A program made the translations under genes and the position numbers. Positions 15,831 through 24,273 of a stretch of 33,974 nucleotides of DNA are shown here, one piece after another (the stretch's first letter is position 1; every line of letters starts with the position of its first letter). Under the pieces are notes generated by a model. It saw only the letters and a program-made list of their open reading frames with translations. It ran no database searches and was not told the origin of the DNA. The DNA is from Phycisphaerales bacterium (GTDB lineage Bacteria; Planctomycetota; Phycisphaerae; Sedimentisphaerales; Anaerobacaceae): contig PLLM01000049.1 in NCBI GenBank assembly GCA_003141275.1, positions 33,497 through 67,470 on the forward strand, written 5' to 3'.

Positions 15831-16508
15831 ATGGCTGACCTTTCACCAGTGCGCCGGTTAATGAAGCTTGTTCATCCGGAGGGGATACCGTGGCCCGGGT
15901 CGGTGTTGTATAACGCACTTAGCTCATCGACGATATTTATGAGGCATTATGAGCTTGCGGCTGAGGACATATTGAGCCATTGTTCACAGGGGACGCTGCT
16001 CGATATCGGCACCGGCCCCGCGCGCCTCTTGTTAAAGCTGCATCAGCAATCCCCGGGTATGCGCCTGGTAGGGATTGACTCGTCTGCCGCAATGATAACT
16101 CAGGCGAAACAAAACGTCGCCCAGGCGGGTCTGTCGGAATTCATCGAGGTTAAAGAGGGCAGCGCAAGCAGCATCCCGTTTCCTGACCAGTCCTTCGATA
16201 TTGTTGTCAGCACCGTCTCGATGCACCACTGGAAGCAGCCCGAGGTCTGCCTCAATGAAATTTATCGCGTCCTGAAAGACAACAGTTTCGCACTTATATA
16301 CGACATTGTGAGCGATACGCCCAAAAGCACGTGGAATGAGATAAAACGGGAATTTGGCCGGCTGAAAGCGACGATGTTCTGGCTTCACAGTTTTGAGGAG
16401 CCATTTTATACCCGCCAGAATTTTGAGGCGATTGCCCAGTCGTCGCTTTTCGGGAAAGGCAGGACTCAATCCTTTGGCCTGTTCTGCTGTTTGATACTGA
16501 AAAAGTAA
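15831..16508 (+). CDS. SAM-dependent methyltransferase, class I
   Basis: A 225-residue Rossmann-fold methyltransferase of the UbiE/type-11 group. Motif I is LLDIGTGPARLLLKL (SAM-binding Gly loop), followed by LVGIDSSAAMITQAK (the acidic residue that holds the ribose), then FPDQSFDIVVSTVSMHHW and EIYRVLK, the usual motifs IV-V. Substrate cannot be told. GGAAG lies about 9 bases before the ATG. It ends 96 bases before the dapL start, and dapL has its own promoter in between, so it is probably not part of that operon. Confidence 0.85.
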   Translation: MADLSPVRRLMKLVHPEGIPWPGSVLYNALSSSTIFMRHYELAAEDILSHCSQGTLLDIGTGPARLLLKLHQQSPGMRLVGIDSSAAMITQAKQNVAQAGLSEFIEVKEGSASSIPFPDQSFDIVVSTVSMHHWKQPEVCLNEIYRVLKDNSFALIYDIVSDTPKSTWNEIKREFGRLKATMFWLHSFEEPFYTRQNFEAIAQSSLFGKGRTQSFGLFCCLILKK

Positions 16509-16517
16509 TTCGTTTTG

Positions 16518-16546
16518 TTGACGTGGAATCCGCCAAGCCCTAAAAT
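16518..16546 (+). promoter_or_regulatory. dapL operon promoter
   Basis: TTGACG (16518-16523), a 17-base spacer and TAAAAT (16541-16546). The predicted start near 16553 gives a leader of about 52 bases before the dapL ATG. It would drive dapL-folK-panC and perhaps later genes. Confidence 0.65.
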
Positions 16547-16604
16547 CCATATATCAGTGAGATTTGAGCAGAACTTTTTATACAGCACGGCAGGAAAAAA
16601 CAAG

Positions 16605-17840
16605 ATGATAACGGTAAACGAGAATTTTTTGAAATTGCAGACGGGATATTTGTTTCCTGAAATCGGCAAACGCAGGCGCGCGTTCCAGCAGGCGCATCCT
16701 GAAGCGAAGATAATCAGTATGGGCATCGGCGATGTTACGCAGCCGGTGGCACCGGCGGTAATCGAGGCGATGCACAAGGCCATCGATGAGATGGGTAAAA
16801 AAGAGACGTTTCGCGGCTACGACGACGGCGGCATCGGCTACACCTTTCTCAGGGAAGCAATTGCCAAAAACGATTATAAATCACGGGGCGTCAGTATCGA
16901 TATCGACGAAATTTTCATCAGCGACGGCGCAAAATCGGACACCGCCAACATACAGGAGCTTTTCGGCCTCGATAACATCATAGCTGTCGCGGACCCGGTC
17001 TATCCGGTTTACGTCGATACCAACGTAATGGCGGGGCGGACGGGGGCGGTCGCGGGGCAGGGGACGTATTTGAAAATCGTTTATATGCCCGCCACAGCCG
17101 ACAATAATTTTGTTCCTGAGCTGCCGAAGGAAAAGGCGGACATCATTTACCTGTGCTTTCCGAATAACCCGACGGGCGCGGTGGCGACTAAAGAGCAGTT
17201 GAAAAAATGGGTCGATTACGCAAAGGAAAACAGGTCCGTAATTTTATTCGACGCCGCATACGAGGCGTATATCAGCGATTCGCAGATACCGCACTCGATA
17301 TATGAAATAGATGGCGCAAAAGACGTCGCGATTGAATTCAGGAGTTTTTCGAAGACCGCAGGATTTACGGGGCTTCGCTGCGCTTTTTCCGTTGTGCCGA
17401 AAGAGCTTAGGGCATTCACCAGGGCTGGCCAAAGCGTCGCCCTGAATCCGCTCTGGAACAGGCGACTCTGCACCAAGTTCAACGGTGTATCTTATGTTAC
17501 GCAGGCCGGGGCTGCCGCGGTATATTCCGACGAAGGCAAAAAGCAGATTCGCAAAACGATTGATATTTATATGAGCAACGCGAAGGTAATTCGCGAGTCA
17601 CTGACGGCACTTGGTTATCAGGTTTATGGCGGGATTAACGCGCCGTATATCTGGATGAAAACGCCTGAGGGCGTTGGCTCGTGGCAATTCTTCGATTTGC
17701 TTCTCAGCAAGGCGCACGTCGTAACGACCCCCGGCGCGGGATTCGGGCCGACAGGGGAAGGTTACGTGCGGCTGACGGCGTTCGGCAATCCGCCTGATGT
17801 TGTCGAGGCGCTTGGTCGAATCAAGGCCATAGGCAAATGA
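16605..17840 (+). CDS. dapL: LL-diaminopimelate aminotransferase
   Basis: A 411-residue PLP-dependent aminotransferase converting tetrahydrodipicolinate directly to LL-diaminopimelate in lysine and peptidoglycan synthesis, the short route found in plants, Chlamydiae and several bacterial phyla. The N-terminus [20 protein letters not shown] is the family start, which is why ATG 16605 (AGGA about 9 bases upstream) is preferred over an upstream [28 protein letters not shown] and [12 protein letters not shown] (the PLP lysine) are all present. Its presence implies that the cell can make meso-DAP for cell wall or at least lysine. The stop codon overlaps the next start (ATGA). Confidence 0.95.
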   Translation: MITVNENFLKLQTGYLFPEIGKRRRAFQQAHPEAKIISMGIGDVTQPVAPAVIEAMHKAIDEMGKKETFRGYDDGGIGYTFLREAIAKNDYKSRGVSIDIDEIFISDGAKSDTANIQELFGLDNIIAVADPVYPVYVDTNVMAGRTGAVAGQGTYLKIVYMPATADNNFVPELPKEKADIIYLCFPNNPTGAVATKEQLKKWVDYAKENRSVILFDAAYEAYISDSQIPHSIYEIDGAKDVAIEFRSFSKTAGFTGLRCAFSVVPKELRAFTRAGQSVALNPLWNRRLCTKFNGVSYVTQAGAAAVYSDEGKKQIRKTIDIYMSNAKVIRESLTALGYQVYGGINAPYIWMKTPEGVGSWQFFDLLLSKAHVVTTPGAGFGPTGEGYVRLTAFGNPPDVVEALGRIKAIGK

Positions 17841-18919
17841 GCCGGACCATCGCATACATCGGTTTGGGCAGTAATCTCGGCGACAGGAAAGATTTTATTG
17901 GCAAGTCCCTGCAATTGCTGCGTGAAACGCCGGATGTTGCCGTCGAGCGGATTTCAACCATTGTCGAAACCAAACCATTGAGCGATGCCAACCAGCCGAT
18001 GTATCTAAACTGCGCAGCGGAAATAAAGACGTCGTTGTCGGCTGAAAAACTTTTTCATCGCCTCGTTCTTATCGAGAACACCCTTGGCCGCAAAAGAGAC
18101 GGAAAATGGGCGTCAAGAACCATAGATTTGGATTTGCTGCTGTTTGGCGACGAGGTAATAAACAGCGATACGCTCACCGTTCCTCATCCGCAAATGCATC
18201 TGCGTTCTTTTGTGCTGACGGGGCTGTGCGAGTTGAATCCGAAGCTGAAGCATCCCATTCTTAATGAGACAGTTGATACGCTTGCGGGCCGGCTGAATGA
18301 CGGCGATTTTGTTCTCAGGCCTGATGTGCCGCAGCTTATCAGTATTGCGGGCAATATCGGCGCGGGTAAAACGACGCTTACGAAAATACTCGCAGAGGTT
18401 TTTAAGTGTCGCGCAATCTTCGAGGCATACGATACCAATCCGTTTTTGGCCAAAGTTTACGCCGGCAATCACGACCTTGCCCTTGACAGCCAGTTGTATT
18501 TTCTTTTTACACGGCTTGAGCAGTTGAATCCGACATCGCTCGAAAAGGGAAAGCCCGTTGTTACCGATTACCTTTTTCAGAAAGAGCAGATATACGCGAA
18601 ACTGACTCTAAACACAGAGCAATTAGCTTTATATCAGAAGTATTATTCGATTGTGTCGCCTACGGTTGCTGACCCGGTATTAGTGATACACCTGCAAAAC
18701 CCGCCCCGGCAGTGCCTTGAGCGGATTCACAAGCGAAGCAGGCCATACGAGCAGCGAATTGAAAGCAGTTTTCTTGAGGCAGTCGGCGCGGGTTACGAAC
18801 AGGGTTTACGCGACTGGAAGGTTTGCCCGGTCATTCGGCTGTCGAATTTCGACTGCTTCGACAAAAAGACGACAGATTCGCTCGTCAGGCAGTTGCAATA
18901 TTACCTCGCGTGCGGATAA
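17837..18919 (+). CDS. folK: Fused HPPK (FolK) and deoxynucleoside kinase
   Basis: A 360-residue two-domain protein. Residues about 1-160 are 6-hydroxymethyl-7,8-dihydropterin pyrophosphokinase (folate synthesis): [11 protein letters not shown] at the start and [12 protein letters not shown] (about 94-105) with PHPQMHLR are diagnostic. Residues about 166-360 form a deoxynucleoside kinase: P-loop GNIGAGKT (172-179), [13 protein letters not shown] in place of the substrate-binding region, and a LID-like [10 protein letters not shown]. The second domain would phosphorylate deoxyadenosine, deoxyguanosine or a related nucleoside. There is no stop or frameshift between the domains. It overlaps dapL by 4 bases and is followed by panC 10 bases later. 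The join puts folate synthesis and nucleotide salvage in one polypeptide. Confidence 0.92.
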   Translation: MSRTIAYIGLGSNLGDRKDFIGKSLQLLRETPDVAVERISTIVETKPLSDANQPMYLNCAAEIKTSLSAEKLFHRLVLIENTLGRKRDGKWASRTIDLDLLLFGDEVINSDTLTVPHPQMHLRSFVLTGLCELNPKLKHPILNETVDTLAGRLNDGDFVLRPDVPQLISIAGNIGAGKTTLTKILAEVFKCRAIFEAYDTNPFLAKVYAGNHDLALDSQLYFLFTRLEQLNPTSLEKGKPVVTDYLFQKEQIYAKLTLNTEQLALYQKYYSIVSPTVADPVLVIHLQNPPRQCLERIHKRSRPYEQRIESSFLEAVGAGYEQGLRDWKVCPVIRLSNFDCFDKKTTDSLVRQLQYYLACG

Positions 18920-18929
18920 TAGGTTTGAA

Positions 18930-19787
18930 ATGAAAATTATAAAAACCATTAAATCACTCAGAGTGTTCGTCAGCGCCGCCCGCAACGCGGCCAGAACAAT
19001 CGGCTTTGTCCCCACGATGGGCGCGCTGCACCGGGGACACATATCACTTATCGAACGCTCCGGCAAACACGGCGACTTCGTTGTGGTCAGTATCTTTGTC
19101 AACCCGACACAGTTCGGCCCCAAAGAAGACCTCGCGAAATACCCAAGGCCCCTGCGGAATGACTTGCGAATCTGCGAAGACCACGGCGTTGACGTGGTAT
19201 TTGTCCCCGACGCAGAGGAAATGTACCGGGAAGAAGAGCTGACCTGGGTCAACGTGGATAAAATTTCGGAGCCGTTGTGCGGGCGTTTTCGGCCGGGTCA
19301 TTTTCGCGGCGTCGCCACCGTCTGCGCAAAACTTTTCAATATCGTGCAGCCCGACGTTGCTTACTTTGGCCAAAAAGACGCCCAGCAGCTTGCGGTGATA
19401 AAGCGAATGGCCGCCGACCTTAATTTTCCTCTCAAGGTCATTAGCTGTCCGACGGTCCGCGAGACCGACGGCCTTGCGCTTAGCAGCAGAAACCGGTATT
19501 TGTCGCCGCAGCAGAGAAAAGACGCGACCTGCATACACCGCTCGCTCAGGACCGCCCACGAAATGATTGAGGCGGGCCGGACAAATCCCAAAACAATCGT
19601 CGCTAAAATTCGTAAGATAATTACCGCCGCAAAATCGCTCAGCAGCATCGATTACATAAGCATCGTTGACGCTGATACCCTTCGGGACGTTAGTCGCATC
19701 ACAGGAAAGGTGCTGATTGCCATCGCGGCACGGTTCGGCTCGACCCGACTGATTGACAACCTGACAGTGGACTGCCGGGCAAGATGA
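18930..19787 (+). CDS. panC: Pantothenate synthetase
   Basis: A 285-residue ATP-dependent ligase joining pantoate and beta-alanine, the last step of vitamin B5 synthesis. The nucleotide-binding signature MGALHRGHISLI (HxGH) and FVNPTQFGPKEDL lie near the start; GRFRPGHFRGVATV, YFGQKDAQQL and LSSRNRYLSPQQR (KMSKS-like loop) follow. The frame is open further upstream, but those codons lie inside the kinase gene; ATG 18930 matches the family start. A weak SD (AGGT) precedes it. panD follows, so both halves of the beta-alanine branch are adjacent. Confidence 0.96.
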   Translation: MKIIKTIKSLRVFVSAARNAARTIGFVPTMGALHRGHISLIERSGKHGDFVVVSIFVNPTQFGPKEDLAKYPRPLRNDLRICEDHGVDVVFVPDAEEMYREEELTWVNVDKISEPLCGRFRPGHFRGVATVCAKLFNIVQPDVAYFGQKDAQQLAVIKRMAADLNFPLKVISCPTVRETDGLALSSRNRYLSPQQRKDATCIHRSLRTAHEMIEAGRTNPKTIVAKIRKIITAAKSLSSIDYISIVDADTLRDVSRITGKVLIAIAARFGSTRLIDNLTVDCRAR

Positions 19788-19789
19788 TG

Positions 19790-19795
19790 TATAAT
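19790..19795 (+). promoter_or_regulatory. Possible internal -10 box before panD
   Basis: A perfect TATAAT just past the panC stop codon. The predicted start at about 19802 leaves 31 bases before panD. The -35 region is poor (nearest TTGACA, at 19753, is 31 bases away), so its strength is doubtful. Confidence 0.35.
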
Positions 19796-19832
19796 ACTCG
19801 CTTTTAATTTATAAGAAGGCAGGCAAATAACA

Positions 19833-20195
19833 ATGCTTCTAAAGATGTTAAAATCGAAACTGCACCGGGCACGCGTGACCGAGACCCGGCTTCACTACCC
19901 CGGCAGCATCCTCATCGACTCGGCCCTGATGAAAGCCGTGGGAATCTTGCCTTACGAAGGCGTCCTCATCGCCGACCTGACCAACGGCAGCAGGGTCGAG
20001 ACATACGCAGTACCGGCGCCGGCAAACTCAGGCCAGATAATCGTCCTCGGGGCCGCGGCAAAACTGATGAGGAAAAATGATATAGTCATAATCTTCAGCT
20101 TCGCTTATTGCACGCCAGCGGAGGCAAAAAGACTTAAACCGAAGGTCATACTGCTCGACGAGCACAACAAGATTAAAAAACCGCTTAAACAATAA
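19833..20195 (+). CDS. panD: Aspartate 1-decarboxylase (pyruvoyl type)
   Basis: A 120-residue proenzyme that makes beta-alanine from aspartate for pantothenate. The self-cleavage site is Gly24-Ser25 in YPGSILID, which generates the pyruvoyl group. Lys9, Arg54 and Tyr58 (within RVETY) are in their expected positions, and GAAAKLM carries the conserved Ala-rich turn. AAGGCAGG supplies an SD. Located directly after panC, it completes the adjacent B5 pair. The length is normal. Confidence 0.96.
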   Translation: MLLKMLKSKLHRARVTETRLHYPGSILIDSALMKAVGILPYEGVLIADLTNGSRVETYAVPAPANSGQIIVLGAAAKLMRKNDIVIIFSFAYCTPAEAKRLKPKVILLDEHNKIKKPLKQ

Positions 20196-20218
20196 ATCGA
20201 CGGTCAAAAAATTTACAG

Positions 20219-21202
20219 ATGCACCCTGAACTATTCAGAATACCATTTACGTCGTTGACGGTTAAGGGCTATGGCCTGATGCTGGTCATTGGTTTCCTGC
20301 TGGCGGTGCATGTTATCAGGCACCTCAGCAAAAATATCACTCCCGACTCGCAAATGATTACCAATGTCTCGCTGTATTCTCTTGTCGCGGGCGTAGTCGG
20401 CGCTCGCGTATTTTATATCCTGCACCATTTTGACCGTTTCAGAGACAATCTGATTGGGGTCTTTGCAATCTGGGAAGGTGGGCTTGAGCTTCTGGGAGGC
20501 GTTCTTGCCGCTATCGCTGTAATTATCCTCTACCTTCGATATCACAAGCTGCCCGCCCGCCAGTATCTCGACATCCTCGCAATCGGGCTTATGCTTGCCC
20601 TGAGCTTTGGCAGGATGGGCTGTTTTCTCAATGGCTGCTGTTTCGGAAAACCCTGTGATTTACCCTGGGCGGTCAGATTCCCTTATGGCTCATTCGCCTA
20701 CACAAGCCAGGCCGAGCCAAACCCGTCCAGAAACCGTTCCTTACCTCAATTGCAACTGCCGGATGACTTCTTTAATTCCGGGATACTTAAACCTTACGAC
20801 AAGTTGACCCCGCAGCAAAAAGAAATGGTTACAAAAGGCCCTTACCGTTGCTTAGCGGTTCATCCGACGGAATTGTATTCATCCGCAGACGCGGCTGTTA
20901 TCGCGGGATTGCTTTACCTGTTCTGGAGAAGGGCACAAAACGCTCAAAAAGCCAAAAACTTCCTCAAACCCCTCACAAAACCGGGCGGCACCTCCGCCCT
21001 TATGTTCATCCTTTACGGCTGCGTCCGCTTTTTTGAAGAGTTTCTCCGTGACGATAACCCGTTGGAATACGGCCGGTGGATAATTTACAAGGGCGGCACC
21101 ATCTCCCAGAACCTGTCCATTTATATGGTGATTTTCGGCGTTGTCATGATGCTCATCTTCCAGAAACTTCCTGCCGATATACAATCATCCAAAGCCCGCT
21201 GA
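20219..21202 (+). CDS. lgt: Prolipoprotein diacylglyceryl transferase
   Basis: A 327-residue polytopic inner-membrane enzyme that transfers diacylglycerol to the lipobox cysteine of prolipoproteins. It shows VKGYGLMLVIGFLLAV, VGARVFY, IWEGGLELLGGVL, the signature GRMGCFLNGCCFG and HPTELYSS, then FLRDDNP. In E. coli the signature is GRIGNFING, so the first Asn is Cys here while Arg and the second Asn-Gly are kept, as in many distant relatives. About 50 hydrophilic residues (roughly 155-210) enlarge the periplasmic head between signature and HPTELY. It begins 23 bases after panD; no clear SD is seen. Confidence 0.92.
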   Translation: MHPELFRIPFTSLTVKGYGLMLVIGFLLAVHVIRHLSKNITPDSQMITNVSLYSLVAGVVGARVFYILHHFDRFRDNLIGVFAIWEGGLELLGGVLAAIAVIILYLRYHKLPARQYLDILAIGLMLALSFGRMGCFLNGCCFGKPCDLPWAVRFPYGSFAYTSQAEPNPSRNRSLPQLQLPDDFFNSGILKPYDKLTPQQKEMVTKGPYRCLAVHPTELYSSADAAVIAGLLYLFWRRAQNAQKAKNFLKPLTKPGGTSALMFILYGCVRFFEEFLRDDNPLEYGRWIIYKGGTISQNLSIYMVIFGVVMMLIFQKLPADIQSSKAR

Positions 21203-21230
21203 TTTTCCCGAACAATTCGCGGTTTTTTGA

Positions 21231-21236
21231 TATAAT
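21231..21236 (+). promoter_or_regulatory. -10 box of the rhomboid gene
   Basis: TATAAT with a predicted start near 21243, 32 bases before the ATG. The -35 region is weak. Confidence 0.4.
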
Positions 21237-21274
21237 AGTATCAATCACCAAACAGTGGTTTTCTTAAGGATACT

Positions 21275-22135
21275 ATGGGGCTTTACGACAGAGATTACAC
21301 CCAGGAAAAAAGCGACTCGGAATCGGGTTATGCGCCGCAGATGCGCCTGGGCTTCCCGTCTTTAACCCCTGTCGTAAAATGGCTGCTCATTATCAACGTT
21401 GCCGTTTTCTTAATTAATACCATTTTCTCATCCCAGGAAGGGACGGGAATGACGTTCCTTCAAACGTATTTTGCCTTGTACCCAATTTCATTGTTTTACA
21501 TCGCCCAGATATGGCGTCTGATTACCTATCAGTTCCTTCACGATGGTTTCAGTCATATATTATTCAATATGCTCGGCCTGTTCTTCTTAGGCCCCTCGCT
21601 TGAGCGCCAGTGGGGCGGCAAAAAATTTATTACGTTTTACCTTTCCTGCGGTGTGGCAGGGGGATTGTTTTATATACTTCTGGTTACGGCCGGATTTTTG
21701 CCTGCCGGGCTGATGGTAGGCGCATCAGGGGCAATTCTCGGCGTCCTCACCGCCTGTGCCATTCTCTTCCCGCATTTCGTCGTATTTATCGTTATCTTCC
21801 CTGTGCCGATTCGCGTTGCCGCGGTTATATTTATGGCTATTGCGTTTTATACCGTTTTCTCCAAAGGCGCAAACGCCGGCGGCGAGGCCTGTCATTTCGC
21901 GGGCATAGCGGTAGGGGTGATATACGTTCTGTCTGATTCCTGGAGAAACGCCCTTAAATTACGCTTCAAGGCGTCAAGATGGGAGAAATATATCGAATCC
22001 GAACGCCGGCTTCGCCTTGAGCTTGACCGCATTCTCAAGAAAGTTCACGATAACGGGATTCACTCTTTGACCACCTCGGAAAAGCGTATTCTTAAAAAAG
22101 CGACCCAGTTCGAACAGGAACGCCTGCGTAAATAA
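21275..22135 (+). CDS. Rhomboid-family intramembrane serine protease
   Basis: A 286-residue protein with six predicted membrane segments and a basic, coiled C-terminal tail (about 225-286). The catalytic serine is in GASGAILG (Ser151) and the paired histidine in ACHFAGIAVG (His207). His94 and Asn98 in HILFNMLG supply the oxyanion region, so the active site is complete. ERQWGG (about 110-115) matches the L1 loop. It would cleave membrane proteins within or near their transmembrane helix. AAGGA precedes the ATG. It has its own -10 box, and it is convergent with the sigma-factor operon that follows. Confidence 0.9.
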   Translation: MGLYDRDYTQEKSDSESGYAPQMRLGFPSLTPVVKWLLIINVAVFLINTIFSSQEGTGMTFLQTYFALYPISLFYIAQIWRLITYQFLHDGFSHILFNMLGLFFLGPSLERQWGGKKFITFYLSCGVAGGLFYILLVTAGFLPAGLMVGASGAILGVLTACAILFPHFVVFIVIFPVPIRVAAVIFMAIAFYTVFSKGANAGGEACHFAGIAVGVIYVLSDSWRNALKLRFKASRWEKYIESERRLRLELDRILKKVHDNGIHSLTTSEKRILKKATQFEQERLRK

Positions 22136-22147
22136 CAAAAACAGCGA

Positions 22148-22172
22148 GGCCCTGCGAATAACTCGCAAGGCC
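22148..22172 (-). terminator. Terminator of the sigma/anti-sigma operon
   Basis: On minus-strand RNA the arms 22172-22163 and 22157-22148 form a 10-bp stem with one U-G and a 5-base loop, followed by TCGCTGTTTTTGTT. The plus-strand RNA has a C/A mismatch in place of the U-G pair and only TTT after the stem, so it acts best for the minus-strand operon but could also help the convergent rhomboid gene. Confidence 0.65.
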
Positions 22173-22186
22173 CCGTTTAAATCCGC

Positions 22187-22212
22187 AATCTGCAATCAGA
22201 AATCTGCAATCA
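22187..22212. repeat. Short direct repeat, AATCTGCAATCA twice
   Basis: The 12-mer AATCTGCAATCA occurs at 22187-22198 and 22201-22212, two bases apart. The second copy supplies the stop codon of the gene on the minus strand. Such short A/T-rich repeats are often intergenic fillers; no function can be assigned. Confidence 0.6.
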
Positions 22213-23142
22213 ATTGTCCCACTCGAATTTTTCCTTTTCGTTAAGAAGCTCGGTAACGCGCTCTTTAACCTTCTGGCTTTTGAAATCCTTGCTCTTCCAT
22301 TTCTCGGCATCGGCCTTTCTCTGGTTGACCTCTTTTTGCAGGTCCGCCAGTTTCTTTGTCAGGTCTTCATACGCCATTTGTTTTCGTTTGACAATCAGGT
22401 CAAACTGCTGGCCGACAATCTGCTCTAATTCCGTGGTAAGCGCCTTTTTCTGCTTTTCATCCGTTATCGCCGCGATTTGCTTCAACAATTCCGTCCGTTT
22501 ATCTTTAAGTTCCATTTGCTGTTTCAGCACTTTCGCAAGATTCGGGTCGTCTTTGACCGCCATACAAATCGGGCCGTATTTCTTCCCGCTTATCATCATC
22601 GCTCTGGCAAACTGGTCGGGATTATCCTTTTTGATCTGTTCGAGTTTCGTAGCTTCATCCGGGTAATTTTCCTTGAGGCATTTCAAAAACTCGTCTGTTC
22701 TTTCCTGAATCCTTTCACGCATAAATTCCGCGCCCGGTCCCTGCATCATCGGCATCTGTCCCTGCGGGGGCTGCCGTTTGCCTTGAGCATTTTCGGATGG
22801 TTTGCCTTGTTCACTCATCTGTCCCATCATATGCGACATAAACTGCTCCCGCATATGGTTTCGCAGCTCCATCCTGAAGGCATTGGGGTCTTTTGCGCGT
22901 AATGTTGTCAGCTCATTTGCCTCTTGGGGATTTTTTTCCTTTATCTCGGCCAATATATGGTCAACCTGTTCCGGCGTCGGCTCAAATCGCCCTTTACCCA
23001 TCATCGGAGGACCATCAGGGCCTGGCGGGGCAGCACTAATCTGCTCTTCCTGTGCGAGGTCTCCCGCTTTTGTTTGGCTCAAGCCTGCCATCGCCAGTAC
23101 GCAACAGGCGATTAACACTGTTTTCCATACGCTGATTCTCAT
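22210..23142 (-). CDS. Secreted Met-rich, coiled-coil protein
   Basis: A 310-residue protein with a signal peptide (residues 1-26; basic start, hydrophobic core, cleavage near TKA-G). A Pro/Met-rich part (about 40-145) holds MSHMMGQM and MPMMQG, and the remaining helical part (about 150-305) is dense in Lys, Glu and Gln, likely coiled coil. I do not recognise a named family; the composition is reminiscent of periplasmic metal- or stress-sensing helical proteins. It is the third gene of a tight operon, 4 bases after the putative anti-sigma gene, which suggests that it senses a signal for, or is an output of, that sigma system. SD AAGGA precedes ATG 23142. A terminator follows. Confidence 0.75.
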   Translation of the reverse strand: MRISVWKTVLIACCVLAMAGLSQTKAGDLAQEEQISAAPPGPDGPPMMGKGRFEPTPEQVDHILAEIKEKNPQEANELTTLRAKDPNAFRMELRNHMREQFMSHMMGQMSEQGKPSENAQGKRQPPQGQMPMMQGPGAEFMRERIQERTDEFLKCLKENYPDEATKLEQIKKDNPDQFARAMMISGKKYGPICMAVKDDPNLAKVLKQQMELKDKRTELLKQIAAITDEKQKKALTTELEQIVGQQFDLIVKRKQMAYEDLTKKLADLQKEVNQRKADAEKWKSKDFKSQKVKERVTELLNEKEKFEWDN

Positions 23143-23146
23143 ATCC

Positions 23147-23653
23147 TTATCCTTTCCACATATCGCCGTTAACTTCGATTAATTCTGTTTCCAAATCGTC
23201 GACGGCTGTACTCCCATTGCCGCCGGTATCATCAGATTGAACCCCCGACAATTCACTCTGAATATTTTCTATTTCCGCTTTCAGCACGGTTACATCCGCG
23301 TCGTCCGCGCCTTCCCAGACCCGTGATGGTATTGACGCCGCGACCATTCTGGTTTGATGGCTGTTGGACAGGTTGCCATACCGTATCATGGTCAGTACCG
23401 ATACCACAACAATTGCCGCTGCGACAGCCGCACCCAGAATCCTTTTCTGGAATACGACTGTTCGCCGTCGTCTTAGAGCGGCAACGACGTTTTTCTTCAC
23501 CTCGGCGAGTACCCGTTCATCCGGCTGAGGCGCTTGATTCGCCCCCAGAATTTCTTCACCCTTTTCTATATCCTCAGCCGTCTGCCGGGCTGCCGCTTCA
23601 TCCATAAAGCCGGCCAGCAACTCTCTCAAATTTTCGTTCGCTGAATTATTCAT
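23147..23653 (-). CDS. Putative membrane anti-sigma factor
   Basis: A 168-residue protein with a cytoplasmic N-terminal part (about 1-65, acidic and helical, ending in RRRR), one membrane segment (about 72-88) and a periplasmic C-terminal part ending in MWKG. This single-pass layout directly after an ECF sigma gene is the standard arrangement of anti-sigma factors. The gene begins 6 bases after the sigma stop codon. No zinc-binding HxxxCxxC motif is present, so it is not a ZAS-type anti-sigma factor. The assignment rests on position and topology, not on clear homology. Confidence 0.6.
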   Translation of the reverse strand: MNNSANENLRELLAGFMDEAAARQTAEDIEKGEEILGANQAPQPDERVLAEVKKNVVAALRRRRTVVFQKRILGAAVAAAIVVVSVLTMIRYGNLSNSHQTRMVAASIPSRVWEGADDADVTVLKAEIENIQSELSGVQSDDTGGNGSTAVDDLETELIEVNGDMWKG

Positions 23654-23659
23654 ATATGG

Positions 23660-24187
23660 TTATCCCATCAACTCCCGCAATTTCCTTAATCCCCGGTGCA
23701 CCTTCGACAATATCGTTCCTATCGGCTCCTGCCTTGATTCCGCGATTTCCTTGAACGACATCTGCGAGTAAAATCTCATCATTACCAGTTCCCGCACGCC
23801 ACTGTCCAATTCTCCCAGCGCCATCTGCAGCTTGTCGGCGTCGCCGTCGTATCCGCTTGCGACACCCGCCGATTGCGACATTATCCGTTTACTGTGCCCA
23901 TCCAGAAGTCGCGTTTGCCGCTGCTTGAATCGCAAATGGTCGTGAAAGATATTCGACGCCATCGTGAATATCCACCCGTCGAAGCTGCCGCCGCGGTAGG
24001 TGCCTATCTTTTCCACTAACTTGACAAATAGCTCGCTAAGCAATTCATCGCTCAAATCCCTGTTGCCGGTCAAACGGTAAAAATACCCAAAGCACCGCCT
24101 GCCATATATATCGACGAGCTGCGTAAAGCACCCCTCGTCGCCTTTGTTGCATCCTATAATTACCTGCTCTATATCATGCTGCGCCAT
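23660..24187 (-). CDS. ECF-type RNA polymerase sigma factor
   Basis: A 175-residue sigma-70 family protein with regions 2 and 4 only. Region 2 runs from DEGCFTQLVDIYGRRCFGYF through DLSDELLSELFVKLVEKIGTY and FDGWIFTMASNIFHDHLR; region 4 is RELVMMRFYSQMSFKEIAE, followed by the helix-turn-helix GTILSKVHRGLRKLREL. It directs RNA polymerase to a small regulon, usually including its own operon. It is the first gene of a three-gene unit with a putative anti-sigma factor and a secreted Met-rich protein, and it diverges from the YkgJ-like gene across 86 bases. Confidence 0.92.
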   Translation of the reverse strand: MAQHDIEQVIIGCNKGDEGCFTQLVDIYGRRCFGYFYRLTGNRDLSDELLSELFVKLVEKIGTYRGGSFDGWIFTMASNIFHDHLRFKQRQTRLLDGHSKRIMSQSAGVASGYDGDADKLQMALGELDSGVRELVMMRFYSQMSFKEIAESRQEPIGTILSKVHRGLRKLRELMG

Positions 24188-24233
24188 AATTGGCCATTTT
24201 TCACATATTTAGACGTATCTGCCCGACTGTTTA

Positions 24234-24261
24234 TTGCATTTACACGCCGAAACGCTATACT
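24234..24261 (+). promoter_or_regulatory. Promoter of the YkgJ-like gene
   Basis: TTGCAT (24234-24239), a 16-base spacer and TATACT (24256-24261). The predicted start is 24268, only 6 bases before the ATG. Confidence 0.5.
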
Positions 24262-24273
24262 TATACCCTGATT

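Noticed and set aside
19753-19795. TTGACA at 19753 as the -35 box of a panD promoter
   Set aside because: It is 31 bases from the TATAAT at 19790, far too distant; only the -10 box is reported, at low confidence.
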